Below, piece after piece: positions 14,501 to 29,500 of a DNA stretch of 64,000 nt. Both the position numbers and the translations under genes were made by a program. The stretch comes from Piscicola geometra (Eukaryota > Annelida > Clitellata > Hirudinida > Piscicolidae). The notes beneath the pieces were generated by a model. The model was not told the DNA's origin. It did no database searches and was given only the letters and a program-made list of their open reading frames with translations. Each line of letters opens with the position of its first letter. The first letter of the stretch is position 1. Location of the stretch: contig OX030957.1 of assembly GCA_943735955.1 (NCBI GenBank), positions 2,809,595 through 2,873,594 on the forward strand. Direction: 5' to 3'.

Positions 14501-17500
14501 TACCGTAAAGTACCAGAATCTTCAGTCATCCATAATTTTCGGACATTTATTTTTTAACTTCTTTTTTTGGGCTCTTGTTATAGACTTTTTTTACCGTTTT
14601 TTTAAAGAATGCATTAACAAGAATTTTTTCAAATTTATTTTTATTTTTGAACAAATAATTGTAATTGTTTAAAATTTTTAAAGATTTTGGTATTTCACCG
14701 TAGCCTTTTTTTATACAAATTTCATAAAAAGAAGGATAGTAAAATTCTTATTTTAAACTTTTTTAGACTAAAATAACCAACCTTTCTACTACTAATACTA
14801 CAACTACTACTACTACTAGAACCACTAGCACTAATTCTATCACAAACTCTCCTACAAGCAAGACTAGTTCTTAAACGAATAATAGTGATAATGCAGTTTG
14901 GCGGTTGTATGCGATGATTAGATCGTGAACAGAAGACAATGCCGTCAGCGGGCTTACTTCATTCCATCGGCTCTAACTCATCTAACCACATTCCAATCTT
15001 TTTGTGATACTGCTGAAAAACATAAAAAATCAAACCTTATGAACGATACAATATATAAAAAGAGCTAAGCATTCAGATATTTTCAAAACGAATTGTTTTA
15101 TCTGGTCGTTTTGTTTGGTGAAGCTTTCAGTAAATGCAACAAGTCTTGTTTTTCCGTTACGGAAAGTAAGTAATATAAGTAAAAGAAGGTAAATCAACTG
15201 AACAACTTTTATCTATTCTTCAATATGCAAACTGGATTCACTGAAGTTTAAAAGAAAATCGCATAAAAAACTATGTATTGTTCTAAATTTACGGAAAATC
15301 AGACAGCTTTGCATGTCTAATATCTAATTACTGCTCACACAAGCCTCTCAAAACACAATTAGGCCTTGTTTTCTCGCGTGGATTTCGTCTTTTTAGCGAG
15401 ATATGCATTGTTTAGATGGCGTTTTTGTGAGATTGAGGTCAAGATTTGAACAGGTATGCGGTTTAATAATAGTTTTGGCGTCATAGTGAAGTTCTGTAAA
15501 AGTTTGTTTTTTTAAATTTATTTAATTTTGAAGATAGTATTATTTTTAAATTATAATTCAGCTTTAGTTGTAAAAATATAAGTTTTCATAATTTATACCT
15601 TTTCTTTTTTAATTATAAACGTGCTTTTTATGATCAACTCTTTAAAGTTTAATTAAAAATATATTTTAACTTTTTATTAAAGATTTTTCATAGAAATGTT
15701 ATATGGCTTCGAAGTCTTGAAAATCCAATATTTTATTGTGCAACATTTTTTATGCTGCCAGGCTTGACTGATCCGCCTTTGGCATATCCCTTAAAATTCT
15801 TTAAACTCCTCATCTTTGTTTCGTCTAGGATTAAAATTGCTGCCATTAGTTTGGTATGATGGATGGAAAAAGCGATTATTAAATCTCCATCTGCCATCCA
15901 TCGTAACACAAAACATTTGAGACTATTGAGAAAATGTTTGACTTAGTTTTTATCTAATTTTTCTTCTTTTAGAATAAATTTTTATATTCAATCTTGAATA
16001 AACGTTTCTTTTGAAAAAGTCTAAATGTTTTTTAAAAAGATTAAATTAAAAGATAAATGCAATCTTCTTAAAAGTTTAGGTATTTTCAAACAAAATTTCC
16101 ATTATGATCATAATCAAAGAGTTGAAAACTGAAAATAGTTTTAAAGTTTGAGAAATTGATTGGCAAAAATATTTCAAAAATATTAATTGGTAGGAAAATG
16201 ATCTATTGGCAAACTAAAAGCAATAAAAACGTAATAAACAATAAAAAAATATATGAAAACTATAAAATGTAAAAAAAGTTAATTTTTTTTAAACAAATAA
16301 AAAAAAGAAAAGAGAGTATTTGATGATGGTAATGATTGTGGGCTAGCAATTGTTTGCCGTGAGCAAACAGGCGGATAGCTTGGATGCTTAAGCAAACTTG
16401 GAAAAACAAAAAAGGAAAGTACAGAAAATATTTTTTGATTTTAAGAAAATGAACAAAACATTTTTTGACTCTTAAATGTGCGTATAACAGTAATATACAA
16501 TTTGTGAAATTTTAATTACCGAATTTTTTGTTCCTGTGCGTCTGTATAGCCAGCGGTAAAGCACTTGGCAATCGTCTCACAGCTCTATGGAAAGAAGAAG
16601 AAAGATGGGGAAAACTATTTATTCTTTAAAACACCCATCTATTTTTTTACCAATTCATCCTTCTTTCCATCCACCCTCCTATTTACCGTTTTTAATCACA
16701 AAGAAGAACGTTTTTTCCGGAGACATTCGCACAGCACAAGCCTTGAACGCTCAATTACAATCAGTCCCCATTCATTCGTTATGAACCTCGCTACATCCTC
16801 AATTTGTCTGTTTTCATATCTTTGGCAATCTTTTGAAAATAAATAGTTTTACACGATCTCTTAGCGTTTCAATTATTATCATAACGTCTGCATTAAACGG
16901 TTGTTCGAACGCTCCAGGCGGTCTTGAAAAAGAAAAATCAAATTCATTCGGTTTTTGAAAGTTTATGATACAAATTTATGATGTTTTATTTCAAAGTTTT
17001 CAAATTTTAGAAAAATTTACAACTTGCGAATTAAACCGAAAGTTTACGATTTAAGTGCTGTTTTTAGACAATTTTCCGTTTAGAAAAGTTTTTATTAAAA
17101 TATTTCTTTAAAGGTGTTGCAAAAATATATTTAAAAGTTATTCTAAATTAATAATTTAGAATTTTTTTTATCGTTTCTTCAATTTTTTGATAAATTGCTT
17201 GCCAAAAATTTAGATTCAGTTCTTTTTTAATATAATTTGTATTACATTTTTAAAATAGAGTAGATGAGATTTTTTCAATTAGAAAAGAAAAAAAGTTAGC
17301 AAAAAACAATGGAAAAGTACCAAAAGAGAACTTACAAAACACGTCGTAAAGAAAGGGGTGCCCGATAAAAAGCTCATCGATTATTGAAGCTTTTAACCCC
17401 ATTAACCCCTCCCATATTTACTACCATCGTTCTGTTAGAGACACTAAACTAGGCCGAAAGGATTGTGTATGCCTTGTTAGTAATGCATGTATCAATCCTT

Positions 17501-20500
17501 TGTGCGCTGGGACTTAATTCGTCGGAAGGGGCGTAGGGATAGAGTTTTAATGAGATTGAGATAGCCTAGTGATGAGGCTGGTGGTGATGAAAAAAGTTGT
17601 AAAAAATCTTAAATAAGTTTAATTTTTTTCTTAATAATTTTTTGTTTGTAGAATTCATTTTTGTTGTTGTAGTAATGGAAGAATTAAGAAGAAATTGCGT
17701 AATAATTTCATACTTAAAGCTGAATCTCAAGCCGATTTTGTACAATGTGATGAAGAAAAGATTAAGAAAAAGAAAGAAAAATTGGTATAAAATCCTTGAA
17801 ATTGCAAATGAAAATAGGAGAAAGAGATTGAAGAGATATGCATGCCAGATAAGCGAGAAGACGAGAAGAGGGCAAGTAAGTGCACTCCGTAAGACACGAC
17901 ATTGTTTGTTATGTTCTTTTCACTATTTGCACATTTCCATTACAATTCTGTTTTCTTATAAATATTCAAAATTATAAACTTATTATTATATTTTATATCT
18001 TGATTTTTTTCACTTAAATATTTTCTACCACAACCTTCTCCAGCTCCATACATTGTGGGAACGCCTTCACCCGAGCACCCTTGTAGACAGACAATCCACA
18101 GCTCTTTCCGGCCTACAGGCACCCTCTACTCTCCAACCTACCCTGGAGCCTACCCCGACAACATCCACTGCTACTTCCGACTGTTGGGCGTGGAGGGACA
18201 AAGAGTGAGAATCATTTTCGAAGTGATCGACCTGTTCAGCGGGGGAATTCAGTGAGTGGTGACATGCGAGATGGATTGAGGGAAGGAGTGCAATGGGAAT
18301 AGGTTTTGTTTGAGTATTTCGAAAAATGAGATTTGAAATTTTCTAGGATTCTAATGAATTTTTTTTGAAAATGTTAGATTTGAGGAATGGATAATTGAGA
18401 TGCAAGTTTTAAGTTTTTATTATTATTGGCTTTCAATTTCCGTAATCGAAACACCCCCGCAAAAACATTTTTTTACCGAAATTAATGACATAATTCAATT
18501 TTAAAAGTAAAAACAGTTTTTTTTTTGAAATTTTTTTTTCTTTAAAAAAACTTTTTTATATATTTTTTTAGAATACGAAAGTTATCAATTTTCAAATTTA
18601 AATCAGAACTAATTTATTAATCTCTTTAGTATTCAACTATTTCTTATAAAGTACTTTTTTAAAGTTTTATAAGTCTTTTTTATGTTTTTCAGGGTTCATT
18701 ATAACTCATTCTTTTTATGTATTTCTAAAAAAATTCATTCACATCAAAAAAGTTTTTGAATTAAATGCTAAAATGAAATAATTTCTTCATAACCCTTTTT
18801 CATATTGAATCTCGAATTATTAATCTTTTTAAATCTAAATTCGTATGAATTTATAAAAGTTCAAACAGAATAAAAATATTTTGAAATTATTAAATTTGGA
18901 AACAACTCAAAAATATAATTGAATCGCCCACAGGCTTCATATAAGTATCAATTTTTAGTGACCTCAAGCGGCCTTAGAGCATATAAAAGCCATTAAACCA
19001 AGGCCCTTCACGCTTCATGCCTTTCTAGGATCAATACCTCGGCACTAGACACGTACAACCAGCCGTATACCAAGTCCTGTTGATATACACCAAAGTACTC
19101 TGAATATATTTAAAGCTTTTGGATTATTTAAAACCTATTTGTAATGATTTATTATTTTTAAAATTCACTTTTTTTGCTTTATTGATTGACCGAAAATATG
19201 TATCCAACAGGGACCGTAAAGGCGAAGTGAGAGATTTGTAGAAAATATAACAACTTTATACTAGGCAAAAAAATAGAAAGGTGGAAAATCGTCACTCCCA
19301 CTTGGAAGATGGTTCATTGGGTTATTTTATAAATATTTCATATTGGAAGTTGGTACTTATAATAAAAAAAACTTTTATTTTGCCAAAAACACTGAATTAA
19401 AGTAATAGCTTCAGAATTCAGCGTTTTCAAGTGACTGCAAACCATTAGCTAGTAGTAGTTTTTACCTACTAAATTTACTTTAGAAGCTAGTGCGTATTAT
19501 ACGTGGAGTTTACTGTATAGCAAGCTTCAGATCTCCAGACACTCACGCTTTTCTAATGATAGGAAGATAAAAAAGTAAAAAAAAGTATTTTAACTATACT
19601 TTGAAAACATTCCATTCATTTCGAAAATACATAATATTCAGCTAAATAATAATTAATCAATTTCAAGTATTATTATAAATGGGAAAACAATAATTTAATT
19701 TATTTTTTTGAAGTATAAGTTAAAATAAATTGTGATCAAACAGCCCTTCAATGAATGGTTGTTTGATCCTTAATTACTTCAAAGAAACAACATAATAAAA
19801 AATAAATGTTCAAAATAACACAATAACAACTTCAAAGTAAATTGCAAAACAAAGAGTTTTAAACAAGTTGAAATCATTATCATCAATCTTAAAAAATAAC
19901 ACTTCAAGTTAACGTTTAATACATTTTAAATTTATTCTTTCAAAAATGGAACTTATACCGCGTAAGTTATACGTGATGCGCATTAGGCTGGAGAAAAACT
20001 AACGCTATTAAATATTCGTATTTGATATTAACAAGTTTTATTTATTTATTTTAACTAACTTGCATTAATTTGACATCATTATTTTAATAGAAACTGAAGC
20101 TTTTCAATAAGAAAGATTTGAGAATTAAGGAATAATAAACTGGTTTCCCTTTTCTTTACAATTTTCTAGTTTCTAAAATGATTTTTTTGGCAATCAAGCA
20201 CGGGGTGCGTCTTATACATAGATTAGGGGGGAGCATAAACAGACAACAAATCTAAAAATTTGGAAATGGTTACGTCCATTTGGTTTATTAGGTTTTTTCC
20301 TAAATATTTCATATTGGAAGTTGGTACTTATTATGAACCCCCCACCCTCACACCCAAAAAAGTTTTAGCATTAAATGTCAGCGTTGTCAAGTAAAAAGAA
20401 ATCGTAAGATAATTTAATTCACTCTAATTTTATGATACTAAGGTAAAATAATATGTTACTCAATATAATATAAAATTATATAAATTATTGTTAAAAATTG

Positions 20501-23500
20501 TGTGCTGCCCACACTACATCAGGCTCCAGCAGTACCATGAAAGTAGTTCTGCAATTGGTTGAAACGGATATGAAGATATATCAGGTTTTAAAAGTTTTTA
20601 TGGTAGAAATAGACGTTTATAAAAAAATTAATAGTGTAGTTGGACATGCACTTGACATGTGTCTTCAGCTGGTGGCTCCTGAGCTCAGCCAAACCCTGGA
20701 ACTGATACAATGAGTGTTTCCTCTTCCTTGAGCAAAGAAAAGTATCTATTGAGGTAATTTAAAATGTGAAAAAAATTGTTTTTTTCCAAAGCAGCAGCAG
20801 TTCTTTTTCACCACTTCAGTGATTGCATTGAGTTCTCAAGCGAGAACTTACAGATAAACAATCGTCTAGCATGTCTAGTCAGATAACGTATGAAACCTCC
20901 CTATTTCGAGTTTTTCTGGTTGTGTTTGTCTGCTTGAGTGTGCACTTGGTGTCAGAGACAGCAGTTGAACATCTGGAGAAAGTCTATAAGCTAATTTCTT
21001 TTATGTAGCTCCATCTCAAGATGGTTTTACATAGGCAGAAGAGAGAATAGGACATTGCTGAAGAAGGCTTCCCTATCGAGTACTCAATCAGTGAGCAAGC
21101 TTCTAAAATCGATGAGACTCTTGTTCATAAATAGAGAGGCAATGTGGTAAGGTGAACGAAAAACAGAAAAACTAGTGAATTGAATGCAGTAAGTAGGTCC
21201 ATCATCCTATAAAAGAGCCAGAAGCCTAGAGATGGCCAGATCCCGTCGTTCAGAGGCTTCAAGGCAGCGGCTCAAGCAAAAAAATAGTTAAAGTTTGACT
21301 AAAGTATATGAAAAAATAGCTTAGTTTCAAAGAAACGCAAAAATAAAAAGAGCTGGCCTATAGAAAGATGCGAAAAAGATTTGAACTTTTATGCCTTTTT
21401 AAATAAAAAGATGAGCCTTTCACTGAAAATAAAAAAGTTTGTAAAAAACATTTTATTGAAAATATCAACCAAAAAAGATTGAAATATGAAAAATTGCAAA
21501 AAAACTTTGAAAAGGTTAAAAAACGTGTTTTCTATTAAATAAAAGGTTTAAAATCTCCCATTTTGTGTGTTTTTTTCAATCGCTGGGGGGGGGGGGTTCT
21601 TTTTGACATAAAAAAATAATTTTGATGTTAAACTTCTTGTATTATTAGTGTTAATCATGTCCCAAATGGACGTTTTGAAATTTTGAAATCGATGGTTATG
21701 CCTCTCCTTCTAATAGATGCGCCTTAAACATAGAATTTTTCGGTATTCAGATTAAAAGATAGTTGAAAAATTGTCTATGACTCTGAAAAACAATAGAAAG
21801 TGTGATGTGTAGGCATGAGTGAAATGGGACACAAATACTACGAAGACCAAAAGATGGAAGAAAAATGGAGCGAATCCATGTCTGTGTTTTTGTAAGTTTA
21901 CAATCATACTTTTTGTGTGTGTTTTTTTTTCCATTTTCGAGAAGAAAAGAGTTAAACATATTGAGTTAAATTCAAAGTCAAGTTTTTTGCATTGACACTA
22001 TGTTAAGAACTGAGTGGACGCTTTTAAATTTTGAAATCGATGATTATTGTATGACAATTATTAAATGTAGTAAATAGTTTCTCCATTCACTTTCTTATAA
22101 TTCATTTTCGAAAAATCTTTTAAAGCTTGTCTAATACTTTTTTATAAAATGAAAGTATTATCCAAAAACCAATTAATTTATGCGATTGTCGTCCGAAGCA
22201 AATAATTAGCCTATTATATATTCACGTCCACAAGAGCTGAAAAAGATAAAGAGAATTTGGTTTTAGTCAATTAGACGTGGCATTTACCGCTCGGAGGAGT
22301 TCCCATTTCTTTGGTGTTTGATTGATTCTTGTAATAGGGAGCATTATTAGGAAAGATTACTCAAAAAGTCTGATTACAGAATACTTCGATGGTAGACATA
22401 GTCTTAGTTTTTTGTTTTTTTTTCAAAGTGTCATTATTTATTTATTTTTTAATGAAAAAAATGAAAGACACTTGTCAATATTTTCATTAAAATAAAAAAT
22501 AAATTCAAGCACTTTCAAATATTTTCATTATGGAAACGCTTAATTAATAAAAACAGAAAACATTTTGAGCATATAAAGAAAAAAAGTCTAAATCCTTCAT
22601 ATAAAGCATCCCGAAAAGACAATGCAATGATATGCTTTATTGAAGAACGTTAATCCTAAAAAGTCTTTCCTAACAACCTTTTTCCAATCTTTTTCACACT
22701 TCTTCAAACTTCTCCATTCCTTCATCTTTATCCACCCGTAGCCAATATTTTTGCCTTCGATCATAAAAATTAAATGTTCGTTTCCATACTTTTCTTTTTA
22801 TTCATTAAAATCGTGAGTGGCTAAAAAAATTTCCAAAGACTTTGAGGATGTTTCACCACAAAAATCCCGGTTCAAAATGCACTAGCCTTTAAAAGTAAGT
22901 TTCATGAATACAAAAGTGCGCCTTATACAGGGTTTATACGGTATTCAAAGATGCATTTCCATGAACATAACAAATTGCAATGCATTAACTATATAAGTAA
23001 TAAATGTTTAAATTCATTTTCGAAATTAAATAGAGTTATTTTTCCACATAGACACTCAATGTCACTTATCAAGAAAGTTAGTTTAATTCATTCAATTCCC
23101 ACATATGGTAAAAAATGATTAATAAATTATATATCCATATCTAATTCATTAGTGAAATTATTAAAATTAGCCATGGCTAATGATAACTCAATGAATAAGC
23201 GTAGAAAAGTAATGAATAAATTTGTTATTCTATTTTTCGATTAAAAAGTTTACCCACAAACCAATAAGTTCAAATTTATTATATATGCATATTTAGAGTT
23301 ATAAATTTTCAACTTTTTGTCATATAGCTTATTTCCTGTTTCATATATCGATGAACTTTAGCTTAAACGTATTAAAAATGAGATATTTTAATCAATTCGA
23401 AAAATAGGTCTTCCACCACAGGAATTCTTTAGAATAGTATGTAAGTCCAACATACTATTTCAAAGATTTTGTGTGGTAAAATTCTTTTTCTGAACATTTA

Positions 23501-26500
23501 TTAGAATCAAATTCATTTTCCTCATTTCTTAGAAAGGTTCATTGATATATAATACAGGAAATTAATTATTGAACAAAAAGTTAAAAGTTATTGCCCTACC
23601 TACTATTTCAAAGATTTTGTGTAGGGAAAACCTTTTTAAAAAATTACTTTTTAAAAACTTATTTTCATTATTTTCAAGCTAATTTTTATCGATACAGAAA
23701 AAAATTATTGACAAAAAGTTTAAAAGTTATAACCCTAATGGCATATTGAGTTTTTTTTTAATATTTCACGTTTGAAAAATGAGCCCTCGACCTAAAATGT
23801 TTATTTTATACTTTTTTTCGGTACCCATGTATTGAGTTTTGGAGCCGTAGTCATGTCTAATATAAAGAAAATGAAATAACCGTTAATCATAAAATCTAAA
23901 TGGTTAATTTTTATACATTATATAATTATAAACTAACCTGTATAATATAAATTGCATAGACTTTATTTTTTTGTATTATGTTTTTTAAATATCTACATTT
24001 TAATTAAATTTTAAAATAATAAACTTAGCCCTATCACTGCTACTTTTTTAATACCGAAACTCTTGGCTGCGAGTCTGTTCCTACCCAACCATCCATCCCT
24101 TCCCCAGCTGTCCTTACGACTACATTCGCCTCTACGACGGAGACTCGAGCAGCAGTGGCAGAGTCATCGACACTTTTTGTGGCTACCAAACCAACCAGAC
24201 CATTTTTTCCTCTTCTTCATCTCTTTTCTTGGAGTTTGTCACAAGGGAAGGCAGGGAAGATAGTGGCAGTAAGAGCTACAACCCATCTTGGTCTCAAGTG
24301 CCCCCTGCGGAACAACCGCCCATCAAGAAGAGTGGATTCAAGGCCACATATCTCATTTCCAGCCAGTTTGTCGACCTAGGTGAGTGAATGCCTCGGAATT
24401 TTTATTTAGTTTCATGTTTCAGATGCTCCTTCATTTTTATTACTTTTCTTTCATGTCACTATAAATCTTTTCAACTTGTTAAATGGATTTCTTATGCGTT
24501 TCTGCTCCTTTAAGTTCACATATTGTAGCTAAATAAAATATTTTTTATATTTCTAAAGCATTTTACGCATAATTCTATATGAGTCTCTGCTTGCTTGCCT
24601 CAAAACACTGCTCAGTCCACGGCCTAGCCCTAGAGTTCGATACGAACGCCTCATATTTTAAAACAAGCTAATTACCAGTAAAATGTAATATTTTTAGCTG
24701 TTCCTTTGTATAGTTTTCTTTCAGAATGACTTGGCTTGTTGACTGTCCAGTGCTCTGAGAAAGCTTTAATGATGTGTCAGCGGCGGACGACCGAATTATA
24801 TCGCCCAGATCGATAAGACAATTGATTTCCGCTCAATCCACTGAACTAAAAACTGCATTGATTCTTGGCTTCCTGTTTCTTCGAATTATTCCTTTTACAG
24901 AAATTACTGCCGTTAAAATTGTATTTACTGACGATCTTAGGCTGTAAGGAAATTTTTTCTAGATTAATTATAACTGTTTTTTCGGCCTTGATGAAATCTT
25001 AATAAATTCTGAAAATAAATTAATAAAATTCGTTGTTTTATTAAAATATTTTGTTTGTTTTGGCCCTTGTATACCGAATACAGCGTCTTGTATTGAATAC
25101 CCACTTACATGCCTCTTGATTCCCCTGCAGCCTTCATAACCGATGGAAAACATGTGCTTGGAACCGGTTCGTTTAGATTTGTTTAATTTTATTAACAATT
25201 TATACATTTTTAACATAATTTATTTCAATCTTTCATCTAACATTATTTTTGAAATAATGTTTTTTCAAATAATGGAACTAACATTTTTTAAAGTTGAAAA
25301 GTGCACTGAAAAAATGAATGAATAATTTTATTTTTTTGCAAGTCAATTTGTCAGCCCCATTAAATGCCTCTTAGTTATACTTTTATAAATTTATAGAATC
25401 AAAGATAATAAGGCCCTAGAACTTCATTTCTTTTCTATAATTGTATTTCGAAGACGTGTTGTTCTTTTCACAATCTTTATCATCCTATTATTAATTTCTC
25501 CTTATACAATCCCCCTCAAGCTCACTTTCATTTGTACTCAAAACAGCATGAGAGCTCATATTTCATCAGGCCTTCCACCCATTTAACCTTTTGATCTTTA
25601 TCCAAGCATCAATCACTGAGATACACTTCGCTTACTCTTCTTTTTTCCGTTTTTATGCCTTTTCTCCAGCTAGTATATTGCTCAAAACAACCTACAACCC
25701 ACACTCAACATCACAATGTAATTATCGTTTTACAAAATAATTAACATGTTCTTTTTATAATTCTTTAAAATAAATTCTAAACAAGAGTGTGATCAGAGAG
25801 TTCTGAGCAGGAAAGAGTCATGGGGACTGATCACTTCTCCCGGTTACCCTGGCAACTACCCACTCCACACTTCCTGCTTCTACTTCATTGATGGCATGGA
25901 AGACAGACAGAATCTTGAAAAGGCCAAGCTCACCATTCTATCGCTCAATATTCCTGCTCTCAATCATAAGTGAGTGATGTGCTCAGTGCAGATGGACCAA
26001 GTGCTTTCAAAACTAACGAATTCTGTTGTAAATCGGCGTTTTGGATGGTTGGCTGATTGACTGGTTGGTTTGCTGGCTAGTTTTTAAGTTAGAATGCTAG
26101 TTTGTCTTTTTTTGTAGGAAGCCATTAAAAGCCATCGTAAGCAATTGATGGTAGTGGCACAGAAGAAATATTTGGCAGACGGATAGATGCGTGGACTTGA
26201 TAAAGTCTCTTCCAGAAGTGAATGGGTGTTCATTTTGTAGATTGCGATCAAATTTCTCCAGAATTAATGTCTGAAGTTTTATATTGGCTTTCATGGATGC
26301 TTGAGAGATGGACAGATGCTCGTTTGGCGAAGTCAATGGAGATTTTTATCGGAAAAACATTTGGAGTATGGAAAATACATTTCTGACTAAAAATGAACTG
26401 GTTACTCCAGTTAAAAACTTGAATTTAAAAGTATTTTATTAATTTTCATGAAGCTAGATTCAAGTTAATCTTGGAAAAATTTAAACTCTAAATCTCTGGC

Positions 26501-29500
26501 ATTTTAGCAACTAGCATTTTCAAATCAAAAAAACTTTTGATATAATAATAAAAATCGAAAATTATTTTGACGCAAAGAATATCAACGTAATGTTGTGATG
26601 AATATAAAAATAAAAGTTTACAGTATTGACAAGAGTAATTACACGAAAAGAAGTTGTGCTGACGAAATTATTTTTTAAGTTAATTTTCTGCGATACTGAT
26701 GGTTTTTGAAGCTGAGTGTGTCTTGTGCGTTGTATGTCTTCTGCGACATATAAGAAAAATAATAGAAAACCTCGGGAGAATACTTTGAAAAGTTTTTCTT
26801 AGAAATTCTGACTTTTGAAAAAATAGAATGAAGGTAGAGAAAATGTGTAAAAAGGTTGATTTAGAGTAGTTCGATTGTTGAAGGAATCCCAATGCTAAAT
26901 TATTTATTCGACTTTTCACACAATAAATTTCTTAAATCGAGTTTTCAATCTTTGAAACAGTTTTATTCTAGTCAAAAAAGTGAAAAAGTTAACTCAAATT
27001 TTTGTTTGGAAACTCAAACTTTATGTCCTAAAAACAATTGAAGTATGAAACAAGGGGATGAAATGCGGGCGTAATGAATAAATCGCCCGTCTAGCCATAA
27101 TCCTGCTTTTCTGAATTCTTAATAACTTATTAACAAGAAAATTTCTCGCAGATGAAGAGTTGCTACAAACTATGTTTTAAATGATAGAGTTTGTAAAATT
27201 GGTGTAACTGAAGTTTGTTGCGTTCATGACTGAAATCATTTAAACATTCTCATTAATTCTTAGTTTTTCTAACTTCCAAGAAATTATGATCAAACTATTT
27301 TTTATTAGCTTCAAAACGCTTTTTCATGAATTTAAATAAACAAATTAACTAAAACCCGTTATTTTATAAAACAAAAATTAACTCAAAAACCTCAAAACCT
27401 ATTCTTAAACACTTTCAACTTTCCCCCAGCTGTGAAGGTGCTTATTTGAGCGCTTTTTTGCGAGGGCAGAGGCAAGAAGAAGATAAGAAAATATGTGGCT
27501 CAAGCCCTCCTCCCCCATTCACCAGCTCCAACCCCCGTCTCATGCTCCACTTCAACACCATGCATGCCACTCACTCCGCTCTTGGCTTCAAAGCTAGAGT
27601 TGACTTTCTAACAGGTTCTAAAAGTTTTTAATAATTGCTAATCTAGATAAAACACAATAACTTTTTGTAATAACTTTTTTTTGCATTTTTAACTATCGTT
27701 GAACCTACGCTGTAAAAGCTTCCACAACTATTACAATCACAGACTTCGCTATTCCTGGAACACCAGCCAGCGACCACCTCAAGTGCCAGTTCACATACTA
27801 CTCTGCATCCGCCAACCAGGGAACCATCAATTCACCCCGTCATCCTTCCAACTACCCAGATAACGCCATCTGCGTCTATCATTTGTATCCCCGACCTTCC
27901 GAACAAATCCGCATCACGTTTGAGACGTTTAAGCTTGAAGATTCCAGGTTCGAACGCCTTTTCAGAATTATACGTTTTTCTCTTTTGTACACACAATATT
28001 TTTCGATGACTAAAGCTGAAGTGTGGTATGGAATAATTAAATTTGAGCCTAAAAAGACCGGCTTAGATTGTGAGGCAGGAAGTGTAGCGATATAACCATT
28101 AACGTTTTGATTAGAGGGTTCTTTATGGGAACAAAAAGAAAGATTTGTGTAGAGTTTTACTTACACAAAATGTGCGTTTATTATTGATCCAGACTACAAG
28201 GCCTTTGGTGAAACAGAATTAAATAATTTAAAAATTATTTTCTTTTTAAACCATAAACTCTAACATAACAACCATATTTATTGAAACAATCGAAAAAGAT
28301 TTTAAAACTCTTTTTTAATGCTCAAAATTGCTTTAAAAATAGTTTTATTTAATTTTAAAATGTTTATTGAAACCATCGAAAATTATTGTAACGATTTTTG
28401 AATGATTAAAATTTCTTTGAAAATAGTTATATTCCATTTTAAATGTTTAATTTATCTAAAATTCCATGAGGTATTAAATCAATTTAAAAACTACTTCAAA
28501 ACATTCCAACAACCACAGCAACTGCACATCCGATAGCGACATGGTTCTTATCTTCAACTCCATCTCCCACATCAACTCCTTCTACGACACATCTTCGTTC
28601 CTTTTCCACCCTGCCACTTCTCAACAACTCAACGCCATCATTCCACCTTCAGTCGCCTCTCATCTCTTATCTGAAGACTATTTGATCGGAGCGCACTGCG
28701 GTGACTCCCTACCAGGACCAATCCTTTCGGAACCTGACACCGCCAATGTCAAGATGGTCTTCGTGACAAACTCCAAAGAAGTGAACAGTGGCTTCAAAGC
28801 CAAGTACGAGTTCATCGAACAGAAGATGCACGACAAACGTCAGTTTGTCTTTGGTCTTCTTGAATACTTTTTATCTTTACATTTTGACAAACAACCTCAC
28901 GAACCACCACAGAATGCTTTTTCAACGTATCAAACGACTACGGAGGCCAGTTCTCTTCACCCAACTTCCCCCACAAATACCCCATCAACTCCACCTGTGA
29001 GTGGTTCATTTCCACCAAACTTCCAAGCAGTCGAATCCTTCTGCAGTTTGTCTACTTCACTATGGAAGGAGATCAGAAAAGTCAGTGAACATTTGGGAGT
29101 TTTCAGAAACATTTTCAATTATGTTTTTTAAATTGTTTAAAAATAAATTACAAACATTACGTAAATGTAACCAAAATAATTAATTTTTAACGACGAATTT
29201 TATTAACGTGGCGTAAAGCCGAAAGAATTTCAAGAACAAAAAATATTGAACGTTTCACTAACTTTCGTGTTATTCTTAATAAATTTAATATTCATAATAT
29301 ATTTTAAAAATAAAATTAAAATATTCATAAGTTGTAATTTATATATTCATATATGCAAAGCATAAAATCCCATAATGTAAATAATATTATTTAATATTAC
29401 ACTAATGTTCCCTCAGAGCATGGAGGTTGTGGCAATGCGGTACTGAGTGTCTACCTGGAGAACACAGCGTGGCCTAGCATGGAGTTGTGTGGCATGAAGA

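Larger units (their letters stand above)
18252..24107. other. Large intron carrying a dispersed DNA-transposon-like repeat cluster
   Basis: A 5.9-kb intron separating the halves of CUB2. It holds related segments at about 19270-19520, 20200-20420, 21600-21750 and 21960-22050, plus terminal-repeat-like strings, and an imperfect direct duplication at 23452-23745. No exon is recognised. Confidence 0.5.

Noticed and set aside
16540..16580. tRNA-like string TAGCCAGCGGTAAAGCACTTGG
   Set aside because: Resembles a tRNA A box, but no B box follows at the right distance. Not called as a gene or SINE.
20498..20713. 71-codon plus frame inside the pogo-like repeat cluster
   Set aside because: Looked for CENP-B/DDE transposase motifs; none visible.
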